A stretch of 64,000 nucleotides of DNA. Source: an uncultured Verrucomicrobiae bacterium (lineage in GTDB: Bacteria > Verrucomicrobiota > Verrucomicrobiia > Limisphaerales > AAA164-E04). Positions 1-10,247 of this stretch are shown piece by piece. The stretch's first letter is position 1. Each line of letters opens with the position of its first letter. Both the position numbers and the translations under genes were made by a program. The stretch is from NCBI GenBank assembly GCA_943788245.1, contig CALSPN010000038.1, forward strand, positions 37,218 to 101,217. The letters are read 5' to 3'. The notes beneath the pieces were generated by a model that saw only the letters and a list, made by a program, of their open reading frames with translations, made no database searches and was not told where the DNA came from.

Positions 1-16
1 CATAAAGCTATTTTTC

Positions 17-1351
17 ATGCCCTTTCACGATGGGCGCTACGAAGACATGCGTCAAGGGTGGAAGGGAGTGGTGCTGCGCGACTTCGTGGCCGGACTCATC
101 GTGGCGATGGTAGCCATCCCCTTGGCGATGGGATTCGCCATTGCCTCCGGATTGAACCCTGTGCACGGTATCGTCGGAGGAGCATTTGCCGGACTGCTGG
201 GCTCCCTGTTCGGTGGTTCCAAATACCAGGTCTACGGACCAACGGCTGCTTACATTCCAATTATCTTTGGTATCATGGTCACTTTTGGCGGCGATGGCGC
301 ACAGGTGGTGGCTGAAAAATATTCTGACGGATATGGTGTGCTCGTGCTTTGTTCTGTTTGCGCTGGACTCATACTGATTTGCCTGGGTGTATTCCGTGCT
401 GGTACATTTGTAGCACGCGTACCTCATTCAATTGTCGTTGGTTTTACGATTGGTATTTCCCTGACAATCGCCCTGACTCAGATTGGCGACGTGCTAGGAA
501 TCAAGGCCAAATTGCCCTACCCGCTACTCGACAAGATTCCGGTCATAGCTCAGAACATAGGGGAATTCAACATCTTCGCAGTCCTGCTAGCGGCTGGAAC
601 CTTTTTGATCACGAAGTATTTGCTTCGTATAAGTTTCTACATTCCGGGTCCATTGATTGCCATTGGGTTGGGCTATGTGGCCAGCGAGACGATTTTGAAA
701 TCACAGGGATTGACAGCAGCCAAAGACAAATATGGAGCCATTCCTACCTCAGACTTCTTTCTCTTTACCCCACCAACTTTGCCACCCCTGTCAGCAGGCA
801 TTGTTTTTGACCTGGCTTTTTATACCATTGCCATCGTTTTCGTGGCGGCCATTGAATCGCTGCTCTGCTCGCGCATGGCTGATCGCATGGCGGACAACAA
901 AGGGATCCCCTACAACCCAAACAAAGAACTATTTGGCCAAGGAATGGTGAATACATTTGTGCCTCTGCTGAATGGATTTCCTCACACAGGCGCATTGGCC
1001 CGTACGGCTACGAATATAAAAGTTGGTGGCATGACTCCACTTGCTGGAATATTCAAATGTTGGACTAAATTGGCGATGGCTTTCTTTTTAGCTGCCTATC
1101 TTGATCTGGTCCCCATGGCATGCATCGCAGGTATACTGGCATACGTGGCGATGAATATGATTAAAATGGAGGAGATTCGTTCCGTCCACAAGATGAACGG
1201 CTTTCACATGTTCCTCATGTATCTGACCGCCGCTGTGGTGCTCTTTAAGGATTTTTTAAGCGGTGTCCTGGTATCCATTATTATTTATGCTTTGTTTCAT
1301 CGATTTTTTGATAAAAACCTGGATAAAAGTGCCACTGATGAAGGGGTCTGA
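17..1351 (+). CDS. SulP-family anion transporter lacking a STAS domain
   Basis: Inner-membrane secondary transporter of the SulP (SLC26) family, which moves sulfate, bicarbonate or other anions. The 444-residue product is almost wholly hydrophobic segments. Family landmarks are visible: GLNPVHGIVGGAFAG at residues 45-59 and YGPTAAY at 73-79. It ends about ten residues after the last membrane segment, so the cytoplasmic STAS domain usual in ~550-residue SulP proteins is absent. The chosen ATG is 17 bases from the window edge and no in-frame stop precedes it, so the true start could lie outside; the ATG at 47 is another option. The substrate cannot be read from the sequence. Sulfate release by the sulfatases in this region makes sulfate a reasonable guess, but this is inference. 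Confidence 0.85.
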   Translation: MPFHDGRYEDMRQGWKGVVLRDFVAGLIVAMVAIPLAMGFAIASGLNPVHGIVGGAFAGLLGSLFGGSKYQVYGPTAAYIPIIFGIMVTFGGDGAQVVAEKYSDGYGVLVLCSVCAGLILICLGVFRAGTFVARVPHSIVVGFTIGISLTIALTQIGDVLGIKAKLPYPLLDKIPVIAQNIGEFNIFAVLLAAGTFLITKYLLRISFYIPGPLIAIGLGYVASETILKSQGLTAAKDKYGAIPTSDFFLFTPPTLPPLSAGIVFDLAFYTIAIVFVAAIESLLCSRMADRMADNKGIPYNPNKELFGQGMVNTFVPLLNGFPHTGALARTATNIKVGGMTPLAGIFKCWTKLAMAFFLAAYLDLVPMACIAGILAYVAMNMIKMEEIRSVHKMNGFHMFLMYLTAAVVLFKDFLSGVLVSIIIYALFHRFFDKNLDKSATDEGV

Positions 1352-2170
1352 AGCAGAAAAAACAAAAGTTTTAGGATAGAGCCAGCCGTTAACTTTCTGA
1401 CTGGGTCAGGCCGAATTGTCTTGGGACCAATGCCAATCGGTGATGTGAAATAATCATAATCATATCGGAGAAGGGTGCCCGTTGGAATCAGACGATGATC
1501 TTTTGTGACAAGCTCAATGAGGTCAAGAGAGATACGCTGCAGAATCGTTCTCACTAAGCACAGCAAGCAATTGGAACAATGGTAATATGCTTGCACAGCA
1601 GGAAAAAGACCTCGTTTTTATTGCATAGACAATTCTGGCTACAATCAACTTGCAGGCGAGAAACCGCCCAACCATTGGGTATTGTATGTCATGCACGGCT
1701 AAATGTGGAAATTGTATTCGATGCTTACTCCAGTTTCTATCTGGGGGGTAGCTTATCGAACCTGCAGGGCTTCAGATAGGATTTTACCGCGGAGGCGAGG
1801 TGGCGATAGATTGCAAACCGCAACTAGCACTGGCTTGTCTTCACCGACAGCGACTTTGGCGTCCGCGTTGCCCTCAGCTCTGTTCCTTCAGCCTGAAAGG
1901 AAACGACCGCAGGAAGAACCTTGTGAAAGCTCGATTGAAATAACGATGACTTCCTTTGTTGAAATCTGCAATGACTATCAAGGTTTGAAGATAGGCTGAG
2001 GGAGCTTTTGAATGAGTGTGATATCCGGAGAAATAAATTCTCTTAGCAAAATCGAGATTTTTGGATGCTTGCCACGGCCAGTTTATGAATCACTTGTAAA
2101 CTCATTCAGTTCCCTGCATTGAAAACAGCAGGGCCGAGTGCCAAATATCCTTACTGGAAGCAAGGGCGTT
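1352..2170. other. Long intergenic stretch, no recognised gene
   Basis: About 820 bases between the SulP gene and the convergent CotH-like gene. Open frames here (for example 1703-1999 plus) encode basic, low-information peptides that I cannot match to any family and that lack a ribosome binding site. No tRNA-like fold, terminator or repeat was noticed. It may hold a decayed gene or regulatory RNA, but nothing supports a specific call. Confidence 0.5.
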
Positions 2171-3679
2171 TCATCTATCCGTCGACACGTCACTTGGCTC
2201 AGTAAGCTTGAACGCCTCATCCATGATCAGGTTGGCTTGATCAAATTTCTTTTGCTGAATCAGCATTCCGATCTTCTGCATTATTTTCTGCAGCTCTTGC
2301 ATTGTTCGCTGCATGTCCTGAGCCCCTTGTTGCAGGCGCTGAATCCGGGCCACAAGTTTGGGCGGCATTCCTTGTGACTCCTGACCGGGCCGATCCACTG
2401 CTTTGGGCCTTTGATCGGGATTCTGCAGCTGCTGCCTTGCGATAGCATAACGTTTGCGCATGAATGTCTTCATGGAATCAACAATGTCATCGTAGTTTTT
2501 GTCGCCTGGAACTGTCGCCCGCTGATGAGGAAATGGATCGGTCTGCAAATCAGCCTTCAATAGGTCGTATTTCTTGTCAATGAGATGGCAGAGGCGATTG
2601 GGTTCGAAGTGTTTTTCGAGGATTTCGGTAGCAATGACTCGATAACGAGCCAGCAAGGTTTGATCTGCAACAATGCGATCCAGAAGTGGATTGGTGCGTC
2701 CGACAGGCAAGGGCCACGCGGCATTCCAGTCATCAATGACGTAGACATGACCGAATGCGATTTCGCAGAAACCAACATCAAGGTCCCACGGTAGATAATG
2801 CCAGCGATTCTGTTTCGTATCGTGAAAGAGATAGAAGTTGTGCGGGCCCCAACCTGTCAATTGATCGAATGCACCGGAGAAAAGCATCACTGACATCACC
2901 TTGAAGAAAGCCTCTAAATCCATATTGGACTCCAGCATCTCAAGCAAGTTTGCATCGGGCGTCTGATTGATACGCTTGATGAAGCCAATTAATTCCCAGC
3001 GACTTTTGGCTGCTTTATTTTTTGCCTCAAATGATTTTTTGTATGGAGCGGCATCCTCTCCCAGATACGTTAAGTCGCCCCCTGGTCCGCCCACATCATT
3101 TTTCCAAAGGCCACCTGCGGATTCGGGGAAATGCCGCCCCAAGAATGATTCATCAATCCTTTCTACGTTCACGTAGACCCCTTGGTATTCCTCGTTCACG
3201 TAGAGTTTTGCATAGTTACAGCGGTGCGCCTTAATACCTTCAGCTTGCAGGATCTCGGTGATGATAGGTTCACTGAACAGACTGCCGAATTGCACACCGT
3301 TATCAAATGAAACACGGCGAAGCCCGATGAATCTTTTGTTATCGTCGTATTTATCGAATCGAACCAAATAACTGCGTTTGTGCTTTTGACCCGGATTTGA
3401 AGAACTATTGCCCTTGAAACGAACAGCCACCTTTTTGAGGGTTGCATCACGCCATCGAAAAGACGCTGGCACATAGACGCACTCGGGGAGCGCTTCCATC
3501 ATCCGGCGTTTATCTTCTACAGAGATTTGAAGATATACCGACTGAACAATTCCTGTTTGGTAGAACTCAAGTTGCGCTTGATTCAGGTCTTCTCCAAATG
3601 GCTGAGAAGCTGCGTGCAGCATGTCCTCCCAGCAGATTACAAAAAGACAAGCTATTATAAGGATGTGTTTTAGTTTCAT
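2171..3679 (-). CDS. Secreted CotH kinase-family protein
   Basis: CotH-family proteins have an atypical protein-kinase fold; the founding member phosphorylates spore coat proteins, but bacterial secreted homologues mostly have unknown targets. The 502-residue product starts with a signal peptide (hydrophobic residues about 5-17, cleavage near HAAS). The CotH domain spans roughly residues 40-350, with RFKGNSSS (glycine-rich region), the lysine-bearing KRSYLVRFDKY strand, NGVQFGS, and the acidic PWDLDVGF motif that supplies the metal-binding aspartates. The last ~90 residues are a Q/M-rich amphipathic helix, likely a coiled coil. It stands alone, convergent with the SulP gene. Family assignment is firm; the substrate is unknown. 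Confidence 0.82.
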   Translation of the reverse strand: MKLKHILIIACLFVICWEDMLHAASQPFGEDLNQAQLEFYQTGIVQSVYLQISVEDKRRMMEALPECVYVPASFRWRDATLKKVAVRFKGNSSSNPGQKHKRSYLVRFDKYDDNKRFIGLRRVSFDNGVQFGSLFSEPIITEILQAEGIKAHRCNYAKLYVNEEYQGVYVNVERIDESFLGRHFPESAGGLWKNDVGGPGGDLTYLGEDAAPYKKSFEAKNKAAKSRWELIGFIKRINQTPDANLLEMLESNMDLEAFFKVMSVMLFSGAFDQLTGWGPHNFYLFHDTKQNRWHYLPWDLDVGFCEIAFGHVYVIDDWNAAWPLPVGRTNPLLDRIVADQTLLARYRVIATEILEKHFEPNRLCHLIDKKYDLLKADLQTDPFPHQRATVPGDKNYDDIVDSMKTFMRKRYAIARQQLQNPDQRPKAVDRPGQESQGMPPKLVARIQRLQQGAQDMQRTMQELQKIMQKIGMLIQQKKFDQANLIMDEAFKLTEPSDVSTDR

Positions 3680-4163
3680 GATAGCTGCGACAATACAATC
3701 AACATGGATGTATTAGGGCAATTCGGCAAGAACAGGGAAATTTTCATCGTTGCAGGGCCTGGCTCAAAAGGAGCATTAATGCAATGTTGGAGAGTCTTTG
3801 CAATTGTGGGGATATTTGCGTGATTGCGGTTTGATTTTGGAGTATTCCCGCATTGATCGTGTATGTGCATCTCATATTTGAATACGATTGATTCATACGA
3901 AGAGCCTAAGCCACCGTTCGCAGTATCCAAATCCAGGAGATAACTATTTTCTGCCAATATATGTTGAATCTCAGCGAGCGACTGATTGATAAACATTAAT
4001 TGCTGTTCACCATGAATAATTGGCTTTTGGAGAGAGCCATTTTATGGTTTCTGCATAACTTTCCTTTAGGGATATTACGGTTGAAGCACTGTGGGACTGT
4101 GCAGCAATAGTCTACGTTCATTCAACCAACATTATCAAACCAGCTCGACGAATGACTCTCTAC
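3680..4163. other. Intergenic stretch, no recognised gene
   Basis: Nearly 500 bases between the CotH-like gene and the end of the DUF1501 gene, both on the minus strand. A 106-codon minus-strand open frame (3676-3996) ends at the CotH start but encodes nothing recognisable and has atypical composition for a secreted protein of this organism. It probably holds the CotH promoter. I see no terminator hairpin. Confidence 0.45.
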
Positions 4164-5570
4164 CTATGCCAGGATTTGATGGATTACCTTCCCATGCACG
4201 TCCGTGAGCCGAAAGTCTCTGCCCTGATAGCGAAAGGTCAACCGCTCATGGTTGAACCCAAGTAGATGAAGCAGGGTCGCGTTCAGGTCATGCACATGCA
4301 CGGGATCACGCGCAATGTTAAAACCAAGATCATCGGTTTCACCATGTACTTTCCCTTGTTTGACTCCCCCGCCCGCAAGCCACATGGAAAAGCATCTGTT
4401 GTGATGGTCACGTCCATCGTTGCCACCCTGCACCATGGGCGTACGACCAAATTCCCCCCCCCATATGACCAGGGTGTCTTCCAATAATCCTCGACGTTTC
4501 AAATCCATGACTAAAGCAGCCGTACCCTGATCCGTATCCTGACAGTTTTTCTTGATATCCTTGGTCAGGTTCCCATGTTGATCCCATGCTTCGTGAAAGA
4601 GTTGAACAAAACGTACGCCTCTCTCCAGCAACCTTCGAGCAAGCAAACAATTGCGCGCGTAATTTGATTTTCGAGGGTCTTTGATACCATAAAGATCCAG
4701 TGTTTCTTTGGACTCCTGACTCAAGTCCATCAACTCCGGAGCACTTGTCTGGAGCCGATAGGCGGTCTCATAGGCTTGGATTCTGGCATCGATCGCTGGA
4801 TCTCCAGCTTGATCAAAACCAATTTCATTCAATTGTTTCAGTGCATCCAATGAATCACGTTGAACTTTGGCGTCATATCCTCTGGGATTGGATAGATACA
4901 AAACCGGATCTCCGGTTCCTCGAAATGGAACACCCCCATACTCGGCAGGCAAAAAACCACTGCCGTAATTACTGGCTCCCCCACTCGTTCCCTTCGCACT
5001 GGTCAAAACAATATAACCAGGAAGGTTTTGCCCCTCGCTACCCAATCCATACAAGGACCAGGCCCCTAGACTGGGTCTTCCAAACTGTTGAGATCCTGTA
5101 TTCAACATGATCTGCGCCGGGGCATGATTGACGGCCTCGGTGTGCAAAGATCGAATGAGGCAGATTTCATCTGAGATTTTTGCGGTATGTGGCAAGAGTT
5201 CGCTCAGCTCAATTCCGCTTTGTCCATGAGGACGAAATTTAAACTTGGGACCCAAGAGCTTGGAATTCGGATTGATGAAGGCTGCTCGGTAGTCTTTGAG
5301 TAATTCGGCTGGGGGTAATTGACCATCCCGTTTGGTGAGTTCAGGCTTCGGATCAAACAATTCCAGATGACTCGGCGCACCTGCATGAAAAAGATAAACG
5401 ACTCTTTTAGCTTTGGCGGCAAAGTGGGTTCTTGCTTCCTTACCGGGAAAATCATTTGCAAGCAAGGAATGCAATGCGGACGCTCCCACCCCTAGACCGC
5501 AATCGCGCAGGAACCAGCGACGGCTGAGGCGTTCTGCCCACTGCTTTCTATGTTCGTTTTGTGAATTCAT
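4164..5570 (-). CDS. DUF1501 protein, Tat-exported (first copy)
   Basis: DUF1501 proteins belong to the alkaline phosphatase/sulfatase superfamily and are abundant in Planctomycetes and Verrucomicrobia; their reaction is unknown. The N-terminus carries a twin-arginine signal ([17 protein letters not shown]), placing it outside the cytoplasm. Further landmarks are [15 protein letters not shown] near the N-terminus, [19 protein letters not shown] sequence in the middle, and the metal-site segment [19 protein letters not shown] towards the C-terminus. The ATG at 5570 is preferred to an upstream TTG at 5585, although GGAG abuts it with almost no spacing. If the TTG is used, the frame overlaps the stop of the PSD1 gene upstream by four bases. 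Either way the two are one operon, as usual for this pair. Confidence 0.88.
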   Translation of the reverse strand: MNSQNEHRKQWAERLSRRWFLRDCGLGVGASALHSLLANDFPGKEARTHFAAKAKRVVYLFHAGAPSHLELFDPKPELTKRDGQLPPAELLKDYRAAFINPNSKLLGPKFKFRPHGQSGIELSELLPHTAKISDEICLIRSLHTEAVNHAPAQIMLNTGSQQFGRPSLGAWSLYGLGSEGQNLPGYIVLTSAKGTSGGASNYGSGFLPAEYGGVPFRGTGDPVLYLSNPRGYDAKVQRDSLDALKQLNEIGFDQAGDPAIDARIQAYETAYRLQTSAPELMDLSQESKETLDLYGIKDPRKSNYARNCLLARRLLERGVRFVQLFHEAWDQHGNLTKDIKKNCQDTDQGTAALVMDLKRRGLLEDTLVIWGGEFGRTPMVQGGNDGRDHHNRCFSMWLAGGGVKQGKVHGETDDLGFNIARDPVHVHDLNATLLHLLGFNHERLTFRYQGRDFRLTDVHGKVIHQILA

Positions 5571-5581
5571 CTCCGTGCCTT

Positions 5582-8500
5582 TCAATACTTGGTTAATGTT
5601 GCGTCCAAATTAAGGAGAACACGAGCGCCGATGGCCCAGGCCGCGGCGTCCTGCGGCGTCGTCCCTTCCGGCAGATCGGGCCTCACTGAGGCCTCGCCAA
5701 ATGCAACATGGTCGATTGGCAGCCATCCCTCTGCCAATCGAGAGCGCTGTTTTTCGATCAGATCCAATAATGCTTGCCGCTCATCTGCCTGACTGGCGCG
5801 CCCAGTGCAAAGCCGAATCCCATAATCTGCTCTTGATGCATCCTTGCCACCGCCCTCTCGAAGTATTCTCAGTGACAAAGCCCGCGCAGCTTCAACGAAG
5901 ACTGGTTCGTTGAGTGACACCAGCGCAGCCATCGGAGTATTGGACTGCATACGCCGAGCACAGGCGAAATCAGCGTTGGGTGCATCGAAGGTGGTCAGAA
6001 CAGGGTCCGGCATGGATCGTTTTCGAAACATGTAAAGCGATCGACGGTATCGTTCCGGAGCCTGAGCTTCCTGCCAGTCGACTTTGGAGTAATTGTAATC
6101 CAGCATACTCTTGGGAACAGGAGGGTAAAAACTGGGCCCACCAATATGTTCATGCAACAAACCCGACACGGACAGAGCGATGTCTCGGACAACTTCCGCA
6201 TCGACCCGGAATCGAGGACCTCGGGCCAGCAAACGGTTACGAGGATCCATTTCCCCCAGTTCAGGGCGCACACGAGAGTCCTGCTGATAGGTTCGACTGG
6301 TTACAATGGTCTTGATCAGTGATTTGAGAGACCAACTGTGCTCCATTAAATCCACCGCCAGCCAATCCAGTATCGACTGGTATTCAGGGCGAGGCGCACG
6401 TGTTCCAAAATCCTCGGCAGTCTCCACCAGCCCTGCTCCGAAGATCGACTGCCAGACACGATTGACCTGAACTCTCGCTGTTAAGGGAGATTGTTCACTG
6501 GCCAACCAGCGAGCAAACGTAAGTCTTGTTGAGGCGCCTTTTGGAAAGCCATGCAAGGCAGCAGGAGTGTGCGCCTTCACCTGCTGACGGGGACGGTTCC
6601 AGCTACCTCGATCCAGTAAATGAGTGACTCGTTTGAGTTCAGGTGATGGTTGTGACAAGTGCAACACACTCGTATCGGCCTCAGGGTAGGTTTGCTCATG
6701 GCCATCGATCCGTGCATTGATCTCTGCGAAATCAGGAACACTTTTTCTCCAACTTCTGAAAACAGCCTGCTGTTCTCTTTCTGTTCGCTGCGCTGGCTTT
6801 TTTTGCATGGCAAGCCGGGCTGCGTGATCCAGAAGAGGCGTATTGGGATGCGTTTGACCGGTGACCGAACAGCGCAGCCGACCCAATTGTAAATTGTCTC
6901 GTCCATTGATGACTCTGCCCTGATGAAGTTGAAGTCGAATCTTGAGCTCACTGGTATCTTTCAGATTCAGGGGATTACCCAAAGTCACGACTGCAACCGA
7001 ATCGGTATGACGCAATACAGGCCCTCGGTCCGGCATCCACCCCGTCTGGGATTTGCCGTCGATCAAGAAATCTGCAGGTCCCACTCGACGCCGTTTTTCC
7101 TTGTCGGATTCATCCGTTAATTCTCGTTCTTCTGTAGCAAAGTCCACACGGGCCTCCTTGAGTTCCACTTTTTCCCACTCACCTCCTTCAGTCTCTCTGT
7201 GATGGACCTCAATCTCTCCTATGGAAAACATGCCCCGCCTCCCACGACCGGGACCGCCAAATGGATGATCCCCATGCCGCAGGGCTTCCAATCGAATTTC
7301 AGCCACTTCAAGAGCCCCCGGCTGTGCGATCAGATACATACTTCCTCCAGCTGTTGGATGCCCAAGCACTAAAATGCTTTTATCATCCATTTTGGTAGGA
7401 TGGTTGAGCCCGCCTTCCCATACGTGTTCATGAAAATCAAGTTGGCTCCACTGGGGCTGTTTTTTTCGCTGGGCTTTTTCCCACAGCAGGATCTCCTGAT
7501 TCAAATTCGGTACTTTTTCCCTGATGTCATTTTCAAGTGTCTTTACTTTGGATTGGATCGATTCAATCAAATCCAACTGTTCTTTTGAATAAACCCAGGA
7601 TTGTGCTTCGTGGGTATCGTTAAGGTAAGCGAACATTCCGTAATATTCATCGTGGGAGATAGGATCAAACTTATGAGTGTGGCACTGAGCACATTGAAGT
7701 GAAAGACCCAGCACGGCTTTCCCAACACAATCCATACGATCAAAAACTCCCTCAAGGCGAAATTGCTCCGCAATGATAGCGCCCTCTTCGTTGACCATCC
7801 CATTACGCAGGAAACCAGTAGCAATCAGCTGGTCCTGGAGCGATCAGGCAATAGATCGCCTGCCATTTGCTCGATGAGGAATTCATTATAGGGCTTGTCA
7901 TCATTGATTGCCTGAATCACCCAATCGCGCCATGCCCACTGCTCACGTGGCAAATCTTTCTCAAATCCATTACTGTCGGCATAGCGGGCGACATCGAGCC
8001 AGGGGCGAGCCCAGCGCTCACCAAACTTCGGTCTTTGAACAAACGAACCGTCAGGTTCTTGACGGCCTTGCCGCGATCCTCTTTTGCTGCTGAAACAAAT
8101 GCAGCAACTTGCTTGGGAGAAGGAGGTAGTCCGATAATATCCAGATAAAGGCGACGGCATAAAACATCAGCTTGTGCAGGGGCTGAAACGAAAGACTATC
8201 TGTCTCCAATCTTGCATCGACAAAGGCGTCTATCGGATGTCCCGCTTTGGGAAGAGACACTTTTTGAGGAACGGTGAAAGCCCAGTGCTGTTCATAAACA
8301 GCACCACTGAGAATCCATTCATTGAGGATCTTTTTCTCCTGCGGATCCAAGAAAAGTTCTGATTCCGGGAGGAGGCATGATTTCATCAGGATCCGAGTGA
8401 TGAATACGTTGTATCAACGTGCTTTGATTCGGATTACCCGGGACCACCGCAGCATAGCCACCCAGGTCTTTGGTGGCTCCTGCTGATGTGTCTAATCGTA

Positions 8501-8672
8501 AATCACCCTTGCGCTCTTTCTCGTCAGGACCGTGGCACTGAAAACATTTTTCGGAAAAAATAGGCAGGACATCGCTGCCGAATTCTACCGCTCCAACACG
8601 TAGATGAAAGAATGTCGCGCATAAACATAGACTGACTCCAATGAGACGGAGAACCTGGGAGGAAGCATTCAT
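5582..8672 (-). CDS. PSD1 / planctomycete cytochrome C protein (DUF1549-DUF1553), frame interrupted
   Basis: Large secreted protein of the PSCyt1-PSCyt2-DUF1549-DUF1553 family, the usual operon partner of DUF1501. From the start at 8672 there is a signal peptide and a haem-c motif, [14 protein letters not shown], then [14 protein letters not shown] DUF1549 sequence, a second site [13 protein letters not shown], and a DUF1553 C-terminus ([36 protein letters not shown]). The frame breaks at least four times, near 8361 (one extra C), 8172 (C run), 8035 and 7817, yet conserved sequence continues across each break. That pattern fits sequencing error better than decay. Corrected, it would be about 1,030 residues. 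The haem role is known only by motif; the physiological substrate is not known. Confidence 0.85.
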
Positions 8673-8877
8673 TAGGCGATAATGTTAGTTCAATTTCCAC
8701 AATCTGTCATGATCCATTGGCATTGTAAATACTGATTACCATGTGTTTCTGGAAGACATGAACTGGCTTGTTCTTTGTTAAGATTAGAAAATGGATAAGG
8801 GAACCAGAACCAAGAATGCATGCTATAAAAATGAAAAGCTCGTTGACATTCCTGCAGGCGCGACACCAACTTTTATT

Positions 8878-10239
8878 ATGTCCAAAAAAAATATTACCAG
8901 GCGCAGTTTCATGGCGAGCGGAGGTAAATCCACTCTCACAATCGGCGCGAGTGCGGCACTGTTCGGAACTTCCAAGGTTGCGCGCTCTCAAAATGCTTCC
9001 GAAAAGGTGGTATTGGCCCTGATCGGCGCAGGTGGGCGAGGTGCCAGCCACGCCTCGGGAATGTCTCGCCTGCCTGGCGTGGAATTCAAATATGTCTGTG
9101 ACGTCTGGAAGGATCGTGGGTCTGGAGTCATGACACAGTTGACTCAGACTCAACAAAGGCCACCGCAACGGATCTCCGATATGCGAGTGGCTCTGGATGA
9201 CAAGGAAGTCCAGGCGATCGTGGTGGCAACTCCGGAGCACTGGCATGCATTGGCAACAGTCTGGGCCTGTCAGGCCGGCAAGGATGTTTATGTGGAGAAA
9301 AACCCATCCATGAGCATCTGGGAAGGGCGCAAGATGATTGAGGCGGCTCGCAAGTATGACCGCATTGTTCAGGTTGGTTTCCAGAACCGAAGCGGCCCCT
9401 ATGCGAAGTCGGCGCGCGATTACATCGCCAGCGGAAAACTCGGGCGAATCGTCCATGTAAAAGTTTACAACATGCTGGGCGGGTCCAGGTGGCAGCCCAA
9501 ACCAGACGGCACTCCCCCTGCTGGATTCGATTGGGATGCATGGCTTGGACCCGCTCCTTACGTTCCGTACAATGCAGGCCGTCATCTCGACTGGCACCCA
9601 TGGTGGGATTACAAAGGTGGCACTCTGGCGGACGATGCCAGTCATCAACTGGATCTGACACGCATGGTTTTAGGTGACCCTTTGCATCCAAAATCCGTAC
9701 TCTGCATAGGTGGCAACTATGCCTATCAGTCGGGACGTGAGGTGCCCGAGTTCCAGTGTATCACCTACGACTACGGGAATTTTTCAATGACGTGTGAGAA
9801 TGGTAATGCTACGGGTTACATGCGCAAGTTTCCGGGCGATGTTCGTTTCGGAAACCAATGGCCCCATTGGCAGATGTCGGCTACACGTGTTGAGATCTAC
9901 GGTACAAATGCCCTGATGTATCTTGGCCGGCACGGCTGCGGCTGGCAGGTAATGAGTGCAGGAGGAGAAGTCATTGCCGAGGACAAGGGGCTTTTTCCTG
10001 ATCAATGGCATCAGCCCAACTTTATTGATTGTGTCCGGACACGGGCACGACCAAATGCTGATATCGAAGAAGCTCACAGGAGCGCCAGCCTCGTGCACCT
10101 GGGAAATACCTCCTATCGCGTGGGGCAAAAGCAACTCCTGTTTGACGGCGCTACGGAGCGTTTCACCAACAATCAGGAGGCCAACGCACTGCTGAAGCCA
10201 GCATATCGAAAACATTACCGAATAAACGATAAAATCTGA
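8878..10239 (+). CDS. Gfo/Idh/MocA-family oxidoreductase, Tat-exported
   Basis: NAD(P)-dependent sugar-type oxidoreductase family. The frame is open from 8791, but the ATG at 8878 puts a twin-arginine signal at the very N-terminus (NITRRSFMASGGKS, arginines at residues 8-9), as in many exported Gfo/Idh proteins of planctomycetes and Verrucomicrobia, so that start is chosen. The Rossmann fold follows (LALIGAGGRGASHASG), then VATPEHWHA and the EKN variant of the usual EKP motif. The C-terminal half contains DWHPWWDYKGGTLADDASHQ, characteristic of the family. Length is 453 residues. Tat export implies that it folds with bound cofactor. It is divergent from the first PSD1/DUF1501 pair and followed at 8 bases by the isochorismatase-like gene. 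The substrate is probably a sugar or sugar acid, which is inference. Confidence 0.88.
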   Translation: MSKKNITRRSFMASGGKSTLTIGASAALFGTSKVARSQNASEKVVLALIGAGGRGASHASGMSRLPGVEFKYVCDVWKDRGSGVMTQLTQTQQRPPQRISDMRVALDDKEVQAIVVATPEHWHALATVWACQAGKDVYVEKNPSMSIWEGRKMIEAARKYDRIVQVGFQNRSGPYAKSARDYIASGKLGRIVHVKVYNMLGGSRWQPKPDGTPPAGFDWDAWLGPAPYVPYNAGRHLDWHPWWDYKGGTLADDASHQLDLTRMVLGDPLHPKSVLCIGGNYAYQSGREVPEFQCITYDYGNFSMTCENGNATGYMRKFPGDVRFGNQWPHWQMSATRVEIYGTNALMYLGRHGCGWQVMSAGGEVIAEDKGLFPDQWHQPNFIDCVRTRARPNADIEEAHRSASLVHLGNTSYRVGQKQLLFDGATERFTNNQEANALLKPAYRKHYRINDKI

Positions 10240-10247
10240 AAAACATC

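Noticed and set aside
3676..3996. 106-codon minus-strand frame ahead of the CotH-like gene
   Set aside because: No family match and no ribosome binding site; treated as intergenic.
8707..9648. 313-codon open frame on the minus strand
   Set aside because: It is fully antisense to the well-conserved Gfo/Idh gene and its translation matches no family.
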